A stretch of 64,000 nt of DNA. Origin: Actinomortierella ambigua (Eukaryota > Mortierellomycota > Mortierellomycetes > Mortierellales > Mortierellaceae). Below the pieces are notes generated by a model that saw only the letters and a list, made by a program, of their open reading frames with translations, was not told the DNA's origin and ran no database searches. Within the stretch, counting starts at the first letter, position 1, and each line of letters starts with the position of its first letter. The position numbers and the translations under genes are program-made. The stretch covers positions 50,459 to 114,458 of the forward strand of contig JAAAJB010000029.1 in NCBI GenBank assembly GCA_016098155.1. Reading direction: 5' to 3'. Shown here in pieces: positions 1 through 10,961 of this stretch.

Positions 1-3000
1 ACGGCGACGACTCCTCTTTGGTTGTGCCAGTTGTGATTGATGTCATTGCTGTCGCCATAGTCATCAGGGAATCGGCTGTGGCCTCGGATATCTGAGTCGC
101 CAACACTTGCGACTCTATCGAGCTGGTAGCCCCGACACTTGTCAGCGACAGAGGCTCGTGCTTCGACGAGTCAATGACAGGGGCAGCTCCTGCTTCACCG
201 TCTTCAACAGCCAAAACTGCATCTCCAATGAGTGGCGTCTTTCGAGTTGGCGAAATTGGTGTTGGTGCCACGACCGGCGGGGAAGAGTGAATTGCTGGAC
301 TCTGAGGAAACTGGATTTGTGGAGATGGAGTATTAATGTTCACCGTGCCTTCCTGAACCAGAGTACCATCTTCCGTCGTGAACTTGGTGTCGGTCACCTT
401 CGTCTTCTTGCCCATCTCCGGCCTTTCATCTAGCATAGCTACTGCGGACATCGTAACTTCTTGTGTTGATGCCTGAGAGCGATGATCGATCACCGGCAAC
501 ACAGCTGCCGGATCCTTGTTCGAAATTGGTGTCGTAGCCCTTTCCTCTGCCCCAGTCTTTTCCAGCAACCCGTCAACACCCCTCCCCTTCTTGTCATCAG
601 TGGGTACTCTCACAATCGAGTCTGGGCTTGACTTGCGGGTAGATGGAGACTCTGGCTCCAGCTCGTTTAGATGCAGTGGTGTCGGTTCGGCCTGAACATA
701 CCGTGATCCTCCAACGACAGCAGAAGCGGCAGCGGCAGCTGAGGCTGGAGTTGCAGCCATGGTGAGTGGCGATGAAGGTGTGGTAGCCGGCGAATCTCTA
801 GCCGATCGAGTGGTGGTGTGACTACCGCCACCTTTGAAGAAATCAGGGGTGGCGGAACGGATGCTGCAAGCTGCTGAGTTTGGGAAGGAGTCGGCTCGCC
901 GCCGTGGTCCATCTAACACAGATTCACAATCATCCCCTGCGTAGTTTTCGAGCACCTCGTTCTTGTGCTGGTGCAAGAGATGGTAAAAGAGCTTCTCCAT
1001 GTTCTCCTCATTGTTGGTCATCTTCTCTTGAATTTCCTGCAGTAATGCCTCCTCATCGTAGGTCGCCTTCGAGTCTGGGTCTGAGTGCGATGGGCCTGGT
1101 GCGAACAGCCAACGCATGTGCCGAAGGATTTCTGCGTCCAGTTCCTCCACTTGCATAGGGCGCCAGCTGTCCGGGTCCTGGGCTGGTTCGCCCAGTGTGT
1201 TGCGCTCCGGGTTGACCATCCTGAACCATGGATGCATCATGACGCCTTGCATCTATGTGTAATTCCAACAGTCCAAAAAAAGTCAGCGTGTAATCCAAAA
1301 GAAACGCATTGTCAGACCGCGAACATTTAGAAGAGAAAACATCAAAGGTATGTCGACCTACGGTGATGCGACGTTTAGGGTTGACAGTGAGCATGCGACT
1401 AATAAGATCCCGAGCACCTGCCGAGATGTCGGTAGGCATGTAAAACTTTCCAGCTTTGACTTTACTGAGCAGTTGTCGGATATTTTCGTCGTCGAAAGGC
1501 AAATGTCCCGTCAACAGTGCGTACAAGATGATGCCGCACGACCAAATATCCGAAGAAGAGCCGTCGTACTTCATCCCTGTGACCACTTCTGGAGATGCAT
1601 AATGTGGCGACCCACAACTAGTCTCAAGTAGTCGACCAGTCTTTTGCAACGAGGCCATACCAAAATCAGCAATCTTGACGTTCATCCTGTCGTCGAGCAA
1701 CAGATTCTCGGGCTTGAGATCGCGATGGCTATTAATCATGCGATTCCTGCATCAGTTGAGTGCAACATGGAAAGGACAATCACTTTGCTTTTGCTTTTGC
1801 TTTTGCTTTTTTTTTTTTTTTTTTTTTTCGTCTTACCAAATTTTGCGTTTGTGGCAGAAGGCAAGGCCAACAATAATCTGCTGAAAAAATCGGAGAGCCT
1901 CTGCTTCCTCAAGACGGCCTTTGTTGACCAAATACTCAAACAATTCACCGCCGGATACGTACTCCATGACTAGAAACCTGTGACGATTGGGCAGTATGAA
2001 GGTCAGGAACCAGCACTCGGCATCGCTACCATGTGAATCGTTGCTTCATGTATGAAAAAAAAAACTGGCCACTTACAGCTCCTTTTCCGTTTCATAAACG
2101 TCGTACAATCGAATGACATGTGGGTGATTGATCAACTTCATGATGGCAATCTCGCGCTCGATACCACGATGTACGGCAGCGCGGTTGACAAGTGATGCTT
2201 TAGAGATTATCTTGATGGCCACCTGTTCATTCGACTTGCGATGGCGTGCAAGCTTGACGCACCCTATCAAATAGGTTCAACAAATGGACGGCGTTACAAC
2301 AAACGATTGTTAGACATATGCAAGTACGATATGTGAGAGTGAAAGTGCGAAGAAGGACAGCTTCATGCATTAGTGCATTAAACCTGCTGTCATGCGTCAT
2401 GTTTGTTGTACGCCCCCTCGTCCCCGCCAAAAAAAAGCCCGAAGAGAGTCATTTGGCATCAAGCAGAATCGTTGTGGGTGTGATGATTTGCCACGAGGTA
2501 TCCGTCCCTCGTCCCTCTCTTTCTCCCTCTCTCTCCCCTTCTCTCATGCTACTAAACTACACTACGTCAAAAAGCGTCGTCTGCGAAGAGGCACAAAACT
2601 CTGTTCTTTGATAGGCACAGCAAGGGGGGGGGGGAGAGAAGACTGAAAACCAAAAAGATCGTAGGAGAAACAGAGGAGAGGGTAGGAAGGATGCGAGATG
2701 AGGTTGTGTGCATGATGAGGGACGATACACCATAGGGGCAAACTTAGGTAGGAGGACATAAAATTACTCTATGAACGAGAAGAAGGTTGAATAGATGGCA
2801 TGCAAAGGGGGGTGGGGTGGTGGGAGAGTGCAGTGGGAAGGAGATGTGGGATGAAAGTAGTAACACGAGTGCCATGAATACAGGTGGTCTTGCATTCAAG
2901 GATTGACGTCGTGAGAGTGTCGTTGTGCTGTTGATTAAACGTGCAAGAAGGGTTCGCCGTGCTGCTTGTACGTCTTTTCTTCTGAAGCGCACGCTAAACT

Positions 3001-4123
3001 GTGTGGTGTTTGTCTGTTGTGTTTTCCTTTGGTCGACTGAGAACCACATCGCTTACGTTCATTACTTTGTGTGTTGTCCCTTGTCTTCGATGCCCTCCTT
3101 CTTTGTCGTCTCTCTTCCCCCCTTCTCCTCACTCCTCACTCCCTCACTCTGCATGCTTCACGAATGCAAATGCCCACTCTCGATAACATTCCCGAACCAG
3201 CTGTAGACAACAAAGGTGCATTCCGATGGCCTAATGCATCTCTCTTGCACGCAACTGCCGAAATGGAGTGTTCTCCTCGGCCATGCGACGCCAGTGCCCA
3301 TACCAGTTGCAGCCGAACATGATAAAGGTTGTGTCCAGGATGTGGCAAGGTGGTTTTTTTTTTTTTTTTTTTTTTTTTGGGATGAGCACCCTTCACATAA
3401 TACCGATTGGAAAGGGGGAGAGAGAGAGAGAGAAAAGAGGGAGGAGACCAGGGGGTAGGTGATTTAGGAAAGCTAATCGCTGTTCTCCACTGTTGTATTG
3501 TCCCTTTGCTCGAGTAACCAAGGTTGTTCATGCCACCGCTCGCCTCTGCACCTCTCAATAGGGAACGGGAAGGTGTATGGAAAGGGGGAGGGGAATGAAA
3601 AGGGAGCAGGGATTACGAGCCACTCTATTGTTTTCTTACCTGATGATCCTTTGCCAAGGGTCTTTCCAAGCAGGTAGGGGCCAACATGATCATGCGACGG
3701 CTTGGGTGTCGATGTCGTTTTGAGCCTGACTGACGGTTCTTTGCTGCTTCCTCGGTCAACTGAGCTTCTCCGAGAACTCTGGTTTGCTGTAGGTGCTGCT
3801 GTCCGTGAGTGCTGTTGTGTGTGGTGCTGTGGTTGCAGTTGTTGTTGATGTTGGTAAGGGTGGGCCTGAGCTGTGGGGTTATGTTGTGGTTGGTAATGGT
3901 GATGGTGATGTCGGTGGTGATGCGTTGGAGTGTTCTGATGAGAATGATGGGCTACTGGCATTTGCGGTTGTTGCGTGTGATATGGAGGTACAGCGGTTGG
4001 TGAATACTGCTTTTGATGATACGGGTGTGCAGTAGCATCTCGGCTCGGTGGAGCCTTGCCAGGCGAGTGAGGTGGCAGCACCATATCCAAAGGTTGTGGT
4101 CGGTATTTTTTCTCTGCAAGCAT
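1..4123 (-). CDS. Nim1/Gin4/BRSK-like serine/threonine kinase, 3' end outside the window
   Basis: Protein kinase of the fungal Gin4/Hsl1/Kcc4 (Nim1, AMPK-related) group, which acts at septins and the bud neck or septum to control morphogenesis and mitotic entry. Proposed exons (minus): 4123-3640, 2263-2077, 1977-1837, 1728-1362, 1252 to the left edge; about 810 codons are visible. A disordered His/Gln/Pro/Ser-rich N-terminus of about 150 residues precedes the kinase domain. The glycine loop [10 protein letters not shown] is split by intron 1. Then come [14 protein letters not shown] (rebuilt across intron 3), the DFG motif and an activation loop reading [13 protein letters not shown], typical of this group. 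After the domain comes a segment with [16 protein letters not shown], like the conserved post-kinase segment of fungal Gin4 proteins. A long Ser/Thr/Pro-rich tail is still open at position 1. The first in-frame ATG is at 4123; an extra upstream exon cannot be excluded. Intron 1 is 1,376 nt, unusually long. Family call strong; exact orthologue not settled. Confidence 0.85.
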
Positions 4124-5385
4124 GGATGAAACTGAGCGGAACGTCCCTGACTTGTGGGGTAACGAAGAAACCAAAAAAAGAGAGGGGGAGGGAGAGTTTG
4201 TGAGTTTATGTGTGGATGCGAGAATATGAAAATGGCGATGGTCAGTTTCTTTCGAGTTGTCCGGATGGCGATGAGAATAATGGGTAAGGGCGAATGAGGC
4301 AGTGGATGGTTTCTTAAAAGGGATATGATGGTTGGTGGGCGAGGAAAAGTTGGAATTGTAGACGGGAGAGGGAGAAAGAGAACAAAGAGAGCAAAGACAG
4401 TGTGAAGAAAAAAAAAGGCAGGATAAATGTTGGTCGACTCTGGTGTCGAAGCAAAGGAAGAGAGGAGAAAAGGAAAAGAAAGTAAAGAGAAGATAGCAAC
4501 GGGAAATGGGAGGGGGTCAACAAGAGTAGTAAAGTGATGTAAATGGAGTTGCCATAGAAGCACTGAGAGAGTATTGATGGGGCGCAATGCAAAGAGCTAA
4601 GGAAGCTCAAGGGATTTGGGTAACCCGTTGCAATGAAGCACCTACGTGATGTGATGATGTTCTGGTTTGGTCTTGAGTTGAGCGAGCCCTTTGCTGCTAT
4701 TTGAGGCTGTGGCTATGAACGAGGCCGTAGAGGAGAGTGACAAGTGTCGCGGAGGCGGCGCGTAAAAATAGGGCGAGGGATTAAGTTGAAGAAGTGGGGT
4801 AAGTGAACCTGAGTCTGTGCGCCGGAAAAAGAGAGCGAGAGGAGGTGGAGGGCGAATCAAAAGGATGACGAAACGAGCTGCGGTGGCCAAGTGAGTGATG
4901 CGTTTGGATGGATAGCAATCAACCACACGGGGATGAGGGGAGAGAGAAGGGTAACCAAAGAAGATGGGGCGATGACAGACAGCCACGACGAGAAGTTAAA
5001 CTCGACAAAAAAAGAGATCAGTAGGCTTTAAACGACATGTAGCACTAAAGAGGCGATAACGTCGGTCTATCGGGTGAGAAAGAAAGAAAAGAAAGAAAGA
5101 AGGAAAGGAAGGAGGAGAGTCGAAACCAACCCAAGGTGGTGGGATTGCCAGGATTATATAGAAAGTGACAAGGTGACGGGGATAGGACAAGGAGGGGGGA
5201 AGGAAGAGGAACGGAAGGTGAGGGGGTAAGGCAATAAGGAGGTTGATCAAGGGCCAAGGAGACAGAAAGTACGCCCGCTCCTCCTGCAGTGGAAAGATGA
5301 ACAAGAGGGGACAGACAGGGAACGAGACGAGGGGAAGAAGAGGAGGAGGAGGAGTAAGAAGAGGGAGACAGACAGAAGACTGACT

Positions 5386-5423
<38 letters not shown>

Positions 5424-8400
5424 GCGACAACAAGGGCGATGATGAAAACAGAGAGGAAAGGAGGGAAGATGGGGGGGGGGAGAGGAGGGTTGTGAGGGCT
5501 GAAGCGGAAGGCGAAGAACAGAGCAAAGGTGGATTGAAGAGAATGAATAACGATGTGGATATCGGGACAGTTGTTCGATGTGTATAGTGATGGATAGGAT
5601 ATTGTATTGTATTGTTTTTTTTGTGATGTTGTTGGTGACAAGTCGGATTTGAATGGGTGACTGAATGAACGATATGTGATTTAGGTGATGATCACCAGGG
5701 TATAGATACACAGACAAAAAGGGAATTATTATGATCAACCCGAATTGAACCTCACTTTGGCATGGTACAGACAGGGACCAGCGCGCTAGAAAAGGAAAGA
5801 AAGCAAGGTGCACGCCTATGACTATCTGACTGGCTCAGGGTCGTTTACTTCCACTACACGTAGTGTGGGCGTACATGGAGCAGAGCTTGAGACAAAAACA
5901 TCAACATCTGATGCCTCACCACATTGTGTACCAGCAACAAAACATGCGAGGTGACAGGGCGCAAGAATAGACAGAGGGGTGGCTTTCATGAACGACGATT
6001 GACGAATAAGTGGGAGAAGCTGAATGGTGATGACAGAGACAAGAGTGCGTGTGAACAACGAAGAGTACGAGGAGAAGAAAGGAGGAGGAGAGAGAGGGAG
6101 ATGAAAAAGACGCACTAGGTGGAAAGAACGCGCCCCAAAATAGATCGACAGGCAAAAGAGAGCCAAACAACGTTGCAAGTTGAAGTTGGAATGGATGGAA
6201 TGCTATGGGCCAAATTGCCCAGGTAGTAGCATCAGGCGAGAGTGCAGTACAACACACAAACAAAAGAGGTTCACGTATCATGGACGCGAACGAAGAAGTA
6301 AAGAAGAAAAGAGAAGAAGAGAAAGACGAGCCAGTGTCGCTCGAGACTCGACGAGCCAATCAATGTCATGCTTCTGAGGAACACCTGCAAGGAAGCACTT
6401 GCGAATGATGTTGATGATGATGTTTTTTTTTCTTTTTTTTTTCTTTCGAGCTGCACGGCTACCTGCCCTACACCACTTTGTTTGCTGAAGTACAGTCAGA
6501 TGAGTCGATAATTTGTCTCACGATTGGGAGTACAAGGGCATTATTGTTGGCAGGAATCAACTACCTCTTATGTAGTGTAATCTATCAAAAGAGAGTAAGG
6601 GGAAGGGCCGTATGCGATGTGCATGCATAGGATATGAACACAGGAATTGTGGTCTGACGTACAGCCCGGGAGGGAGGAGTGATCTTGCCACATTGTCATG
6701 CTAATTGAAGATTCAGAGAAACGCAACGACGCACAGGGTTTCCAAAAACAACAAGATGCTATAACACACAGGTCGAGGCTTGGCTACAGGTCGAGGCCAA
6801 TAGCAGGGACTGGGAAGAAGTGCGGTGTGATGAAAGATGTGCATAGACACACCTTTACACGGCTGTTCATGCACATACAATCAGCCAAGAACGGGAGCGG
6901 GCCAAACCAATGTCATAGCCACTCGACCCGACATGGATCATGTGTGTGCATGTGCAAGAAGGATAAAAAAAAACAAACGAGCCTCGTGGGAGGAAAGGAA
7001 ACAAAAGAGTGCGACAGCGATCCAGGTTTTGGAGCTGGTGAACAGCCAAAGAAGTCAGGGGAGAAGAGAAGGCGAGGAGAATGGCTTCAGTGCCACACAT
7101 GCATCCAACGCGCAGAGGAAAAAAAAGGGGGTGGGGGAAAGCTACTGATTCTTCAAGCACTGAAGCTCACCCCGGATCCCACACACCGAGTGGGTTCCCA
7201 ACCAACCAACCAACCAACCAACCAGCCATTCATGCGCCATCCATTCAAAACAGTATCCCAGACTAAAGAAAAAAAAAGGGAGAGGAAAAGCGCAGAGGCT
7301 AAAGTACGATATCTTTCATCAGGCTTCTCGGCCAGTGTGGTGGGGAGAGGGCAAAGTGGGTTCTTTTGTTTGGTGCGACTCCAATGGAATTGTGAACGAA
7401 TACTCGAACACAAGGAGCTGACAGAAGACAGCAGAGGGAGAGAGAGAAAAAGAGGGAGGGGTGGAAGCAGGAGAGGAGGCAGAAGTACGGATGAGAATAT
7501 GCGTCCTGTCTGTGTGCTTAGTGGTTCGCGGGTATGGCAGGGGATGGTGATGGCTGAATGGCAGGTGATGGTAGTGGATAATGTATGAAGACCAATGTTG
7601 ATTCGTTTGCTCTACATTATCGTTTAATGGCAACCCCAAACGAAGAAAGAACCTGTTACCTTCGGGATATTTGCCCAAAGTTCAAGGAATGCCTGAAGAA
7701 GGTGGCAAACCCCTTGCTGAAGGGAACTGCAGCACCAGTGTTGAGTGATGAGGAATGAGAAGGAGCAAGGAAGGATGTGGTAGAGAAAGCTAAGGAAGGG
7801 TAATGAAGCGGATTAGCGCAATGACATTTGAAGCACCGGGCGACAGCGTTCTTTTATCATGTTTCTTAGGGTTCAAAAATCTCTGGTTCTTGTGTGTATT
7901 GTTGACAAGTGTGCACCTTCCTTTTGGTGTGGAATGTCAACGACCCGTTTGTATTTTCTTGTACTATTCGACAGGGTAGCGCCTGTGTATTATGACAAGA
8001 CGATACGCCTAGAGTACAAACCACACAGACACAAGGAAGCACATGCACACGTAAAACTCACTACGCGTTGGGGTTCTCGTCGGAGTCGTAGAGATGAAGA
8101 TTACATGGCTATACTATATTAATCCAAATTCCAATCGACGTTCTCCAGCTCATCTCATTGAGCTCTGGAATTTTCTCCTCCACTGTGAGGAGAATAGCTA
8201 ATGAGCATCGCCACAAGGGCATCATGGTCCGATTTAGGGCCAAGTTCCCAACGCACGAGCAGTTTGGAGCCCACCCCAAGCCTATAAAGTCTCAGGAGGA
8301 GGGTGGTCGCTCTAAAGTTTGATGTTGGCTCGAAGAAGGCTTGGATGGATGGGCGTATGGGGCCCCGACCAGCATGGAGGAGACTAGGGTTTGCAAACGT

Positions 8401-9177
8401 GCCACACTCCACTGGAAGTGTGGGCTCATGAGCAGAGTTGTTCTACGGCGCCGTGGCATTGTGCGGACATGCTGAGAACAAACAGTACTGACACAAGTAA
8501 AGTGGATACTGCTCCTTTGGTCACTCCCCTCCCCCCCTTTGCCATCATTGCCACGGTAGGCTCCCTCGGTGGTAACCATGCATAGTACCGAAGAGATACT
8601 CTCAACGATGTATGTAGCCTATGGGCCTACACAGATGCTCATTCTATCTCTTCCTGTTCTTACTCGTCTCCGTTCAATGGCGAAGATAGGGAGAGGAGGT
8701 GATTGTTGATCCCCCGCGACAAGACCTTCCAGGCAAGCCTGAGGGCGCGCACGGACTGGGACCATGAGCATGCTGAATGCATGAAGAAGGCGGGACTGAC
8801 ATGGGTCAGACTCGATTGAATGTCGGGACAGAAACATGAGTTTTCTTTCTCTGTCAAGCAAGTTGGTCGGGTATTTGTATGCAGTTGAGCACCGTGCTCC
8901 GGCGAATGACACGTACACGTCAATTGATATGGCTGCAAATGCGCGGTTTCCTCCGATTTTTTTTTGGCGGGGCGGAGTGAAAAAAAAAAAATACTGCTAC
9001 TGGTGGTGAGAGGTGTGTGAGAGCACACACACCCACGATTGTTTCCTGCTGGTCTGCCCCGACTCACTTGGGGTTCGACTCTTCTCTCAGTTTGAACCTT
9101 CCCTCTCTTTCTCTCTCAACTCTCTCCGCCCAAAAGCCATAGTGATTTTCAGAACTCCCTTTTCCCCCTCCTCTCAT
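4124..9177. other. 5-kb stretch without a convincing gene
   Basis: Between the kinase start and the HMG-box gene I find no reading frame with codon bias, domain or splice pattern that I trust. The sequence is strongly strand-asymmetric: much of 4200-6120 is purine-rich on the plus strand, so pyrimidine-rich when read in the kinase's direction, as in fungal 5' leaders. It also holds homopolymers and an AG tract. The longest frame (6698-7588, plus) is basic low-complexity translation without family features. The part nearest 4124 is probably leader and promoter of the kinase; the last few hundred bases before 9178 carry CT-rich promoter-like sequence of the HMG gene. Confidence 0.5.
5389..5421. 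repeat. (AG)n microsatellite
   Basis: An uninterrupted AG dinucleotide tract of about 16 units, inside the purine-rich region upstream of the kinase gene. Confidence 0.95.
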
Positions 9178-10712
9178 ATGTTCAGACTGTCCTCCCACCT
9201 TTCCCAGCAAGTTCGCGCCATGTCCTCCAAACGTGCTGCTCCCGCCGCTGCCGCTGCCGACGCTCCTGCCAAGAAGCGCTCTACCAAGATCAACGTAGAC
9301 AACCTCCCCCATGCCGCCCGCCAGGCCCACAAGGCCAAGAGCAGTAAGTCGCACGCTTCTCCTCTCGCCTTCTTCACCCGCTCCTCTTCCCTACCCTCTA
9401 CTTCACCTTCCCTCTTCGCTCCTCACCCTTGCTCGCCCGTTCCATCCTCTCTCTCTCTTGCTGTCGCCTCGTTACTCTCATCGACGCGCACGGCTGAGGG
9501 TGACATGAATCCTCGCGTGTTGTTGCTCTTATTTCTCGTGATGCTCTCCATGGACATCACGCTTTATCAGTCATTTAGAGTCTTGCACAAGGGCAGGACA
9601 TGCCCACATTCTTGCATTTTGCACAAACGGACGCGGGCAAGCAGGCTGGATCGAAAAAAGAAAACACAATCAAAAGGGGGCTTGGAGTGAATGAAAGCGC
9701 GTTCATGACTTTAATCAATGGTGTCATTGGTCACACAGAGATTGGACCTGTGCTGAATGTTGATGACATCAAGACCCGGATCCAGTCGCAGTTTGGTCAT
9801 CGTCATCGCGTGTTTTCAATTTGTTGGCCACTTGTCCCTTCCCCCGAAAAGACTGATAGTCGGAGGAAAGGGGGGGGGGAGGGCCAGAGCGGGTCCACAA
9901 GTTTGATATATCATATTTACACATCTCCACCCCAATCTACAAAGTGGCAAAAGGCTGCCAGGGTAGACACCCTTGACTTTGTGGTTGAGAGTCTGCTCAC
10001 TGGAGGAAGCTCATTTCGGGCTTCCGCTGCTTCCCCCCCCCCCGCCCCTTTCTGCAAATACATGACAATAAGGAAGGCGTACCATCGCCAAGACTAACAA
10101 TTAAACATCGACTAATGAACGCGTGATTTTTTATTGTTTTTTTTTGACACTTTTCTAGTCGAGAAGATCGAGATGCCCAAGCGCCCCAAGACTGCCTGGA
10201 GCATCTTCTTCATGGAGTACCTGGACAAGCAGCGTGCTGCCGGCAAGAACGTCGCTCCTACCGCCGAGGGCGCCAACGCCGCCAAGGTTTGGAAGGAGAT
10301 GACAGATGCGCAAAAGGCACCCTACAGCGAGCAGTATCAGCGTGAGCTCGCCTCTTACAAGGAGCGGACAGAAGAGAAGCTGCAGGCGATGTCCCCGGCC
10401 GAGTTCCGACAGGAGAACATGCGTCGTCAGGCTTTGAAGAAGGCCGGCAAGAAGACCCTGCCCCCGCTCAAGGACCCCAACGCCCCCAAGCGACCCCTCG
10501 GTGCCTACTTCCGTTTCGCCCACGATCAGCGCGCGACCGGCAAGTATGAGCACCTCGGCGTCAAGGAGCAGGCCAAGGCCCTCGGCGAGGCTTGGTCCGC
10601 CTTGCCCGATAGCGTCAAGCTGCCTTACCAGGAGGCCTTCAAGAAGGAGTCCGAGTCCTACAAGGTCCTCAAGGCCGCGTACGATGAGAAGGCCAAGGAG
10701 TTCCAACCATAA
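9178..10712 (+). CDS. Two-HMG-box DNA-binding protein, probably mitochondrial (Abf2/TFAM-like)
   Basis: Two exons, 9178-9343 and 10159-10712, give 239 residues. The 815-nt intron has donor GTAAGT and acceptor TTTTCTAG. The N-terminus starts MFRLSSHLSQQVRAM, lacks acidic residues and has spaced arginines, as in a mitochondrial presequence. An Ala/Lys-rich linker follows. HMG box 1 begins near residue 61 (PKRPKTAWSIFFMEY); box 2 begins near residue 158 (DPNAPKRPLGAYFRF). Two boxes, short length and a likely presequence match Abf2/TFAM proteins, which package and help transcribe mitochondrial DNA. The second ATG (MSSKRA) lies 14 codons downstream, so a nuclear form from internal initiation is possible. 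The alternative is a nuclear NHP6/HMGB-like protein; the box order and presequence make that less likely. The gene ends 249 bp from the convergent SOG2 gene. Confidence 0.85.
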
Positions 10713-10910
10713 GAAGCATATGGCCTTTCAGCCCTTTTTTTTCGTTGTGTTTGTTTCATATCTTTCTTTTTTTCCTTTCCCCCTTCCCTGACACTACCAC
10801 AAGTATGGTACCAAGCATCCCTGATCTTATTTTTCTACCTTGTATTATGCCACAACTCTGTCACCGACCATCATGAGCTATGCTGTTTTCCACTCCCACT
10901 CTTTTTGTGC

Positions 10911-10916
10911 AATAAA
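10911..10916 (+). terminator. AATAAA polyadenylation signal of the HMG-box gene
   Basis: A consensus AATAAA lies about 200 nt past the HMG gene's TAA and just before the convergent end of SOG2. Confidence 0.5.
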
Positions 10917-10961
10917 ACACACAAAAAACAACAACCAGAACGCCAAAGTTATTTATTTTAC

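Noticed and set aside
1807..1829. Poly-T run beside a TTTTGC tandem array, considered as a terminator or poly-A tail of a retrocopy
   Set aside because: Read in the kinase direction it is a poly-A/GCAAAA tract inside intron 3; no retrocopy or target duplication flanks it.
6698..7588. 296-codon plus-strand frame
   Set aside because: Composition is random basic low complexity, with no domain or splice context, in a purine-rich region where stops are rare. Not called as a gene.
8155..8412. Minus-strand frame of 85 codons that reads fairly protein-like
   Set aside because: No ATG context, no neighbouring exons that extend it and no recognisable family; too short to support alone.
9013..9690. 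225-codon plus-strand frame over the start of the HMG gene
   Set aside because: Runs through the donor at 9344 into a 815-nt intron; only the segment 9178-9343 is coding.
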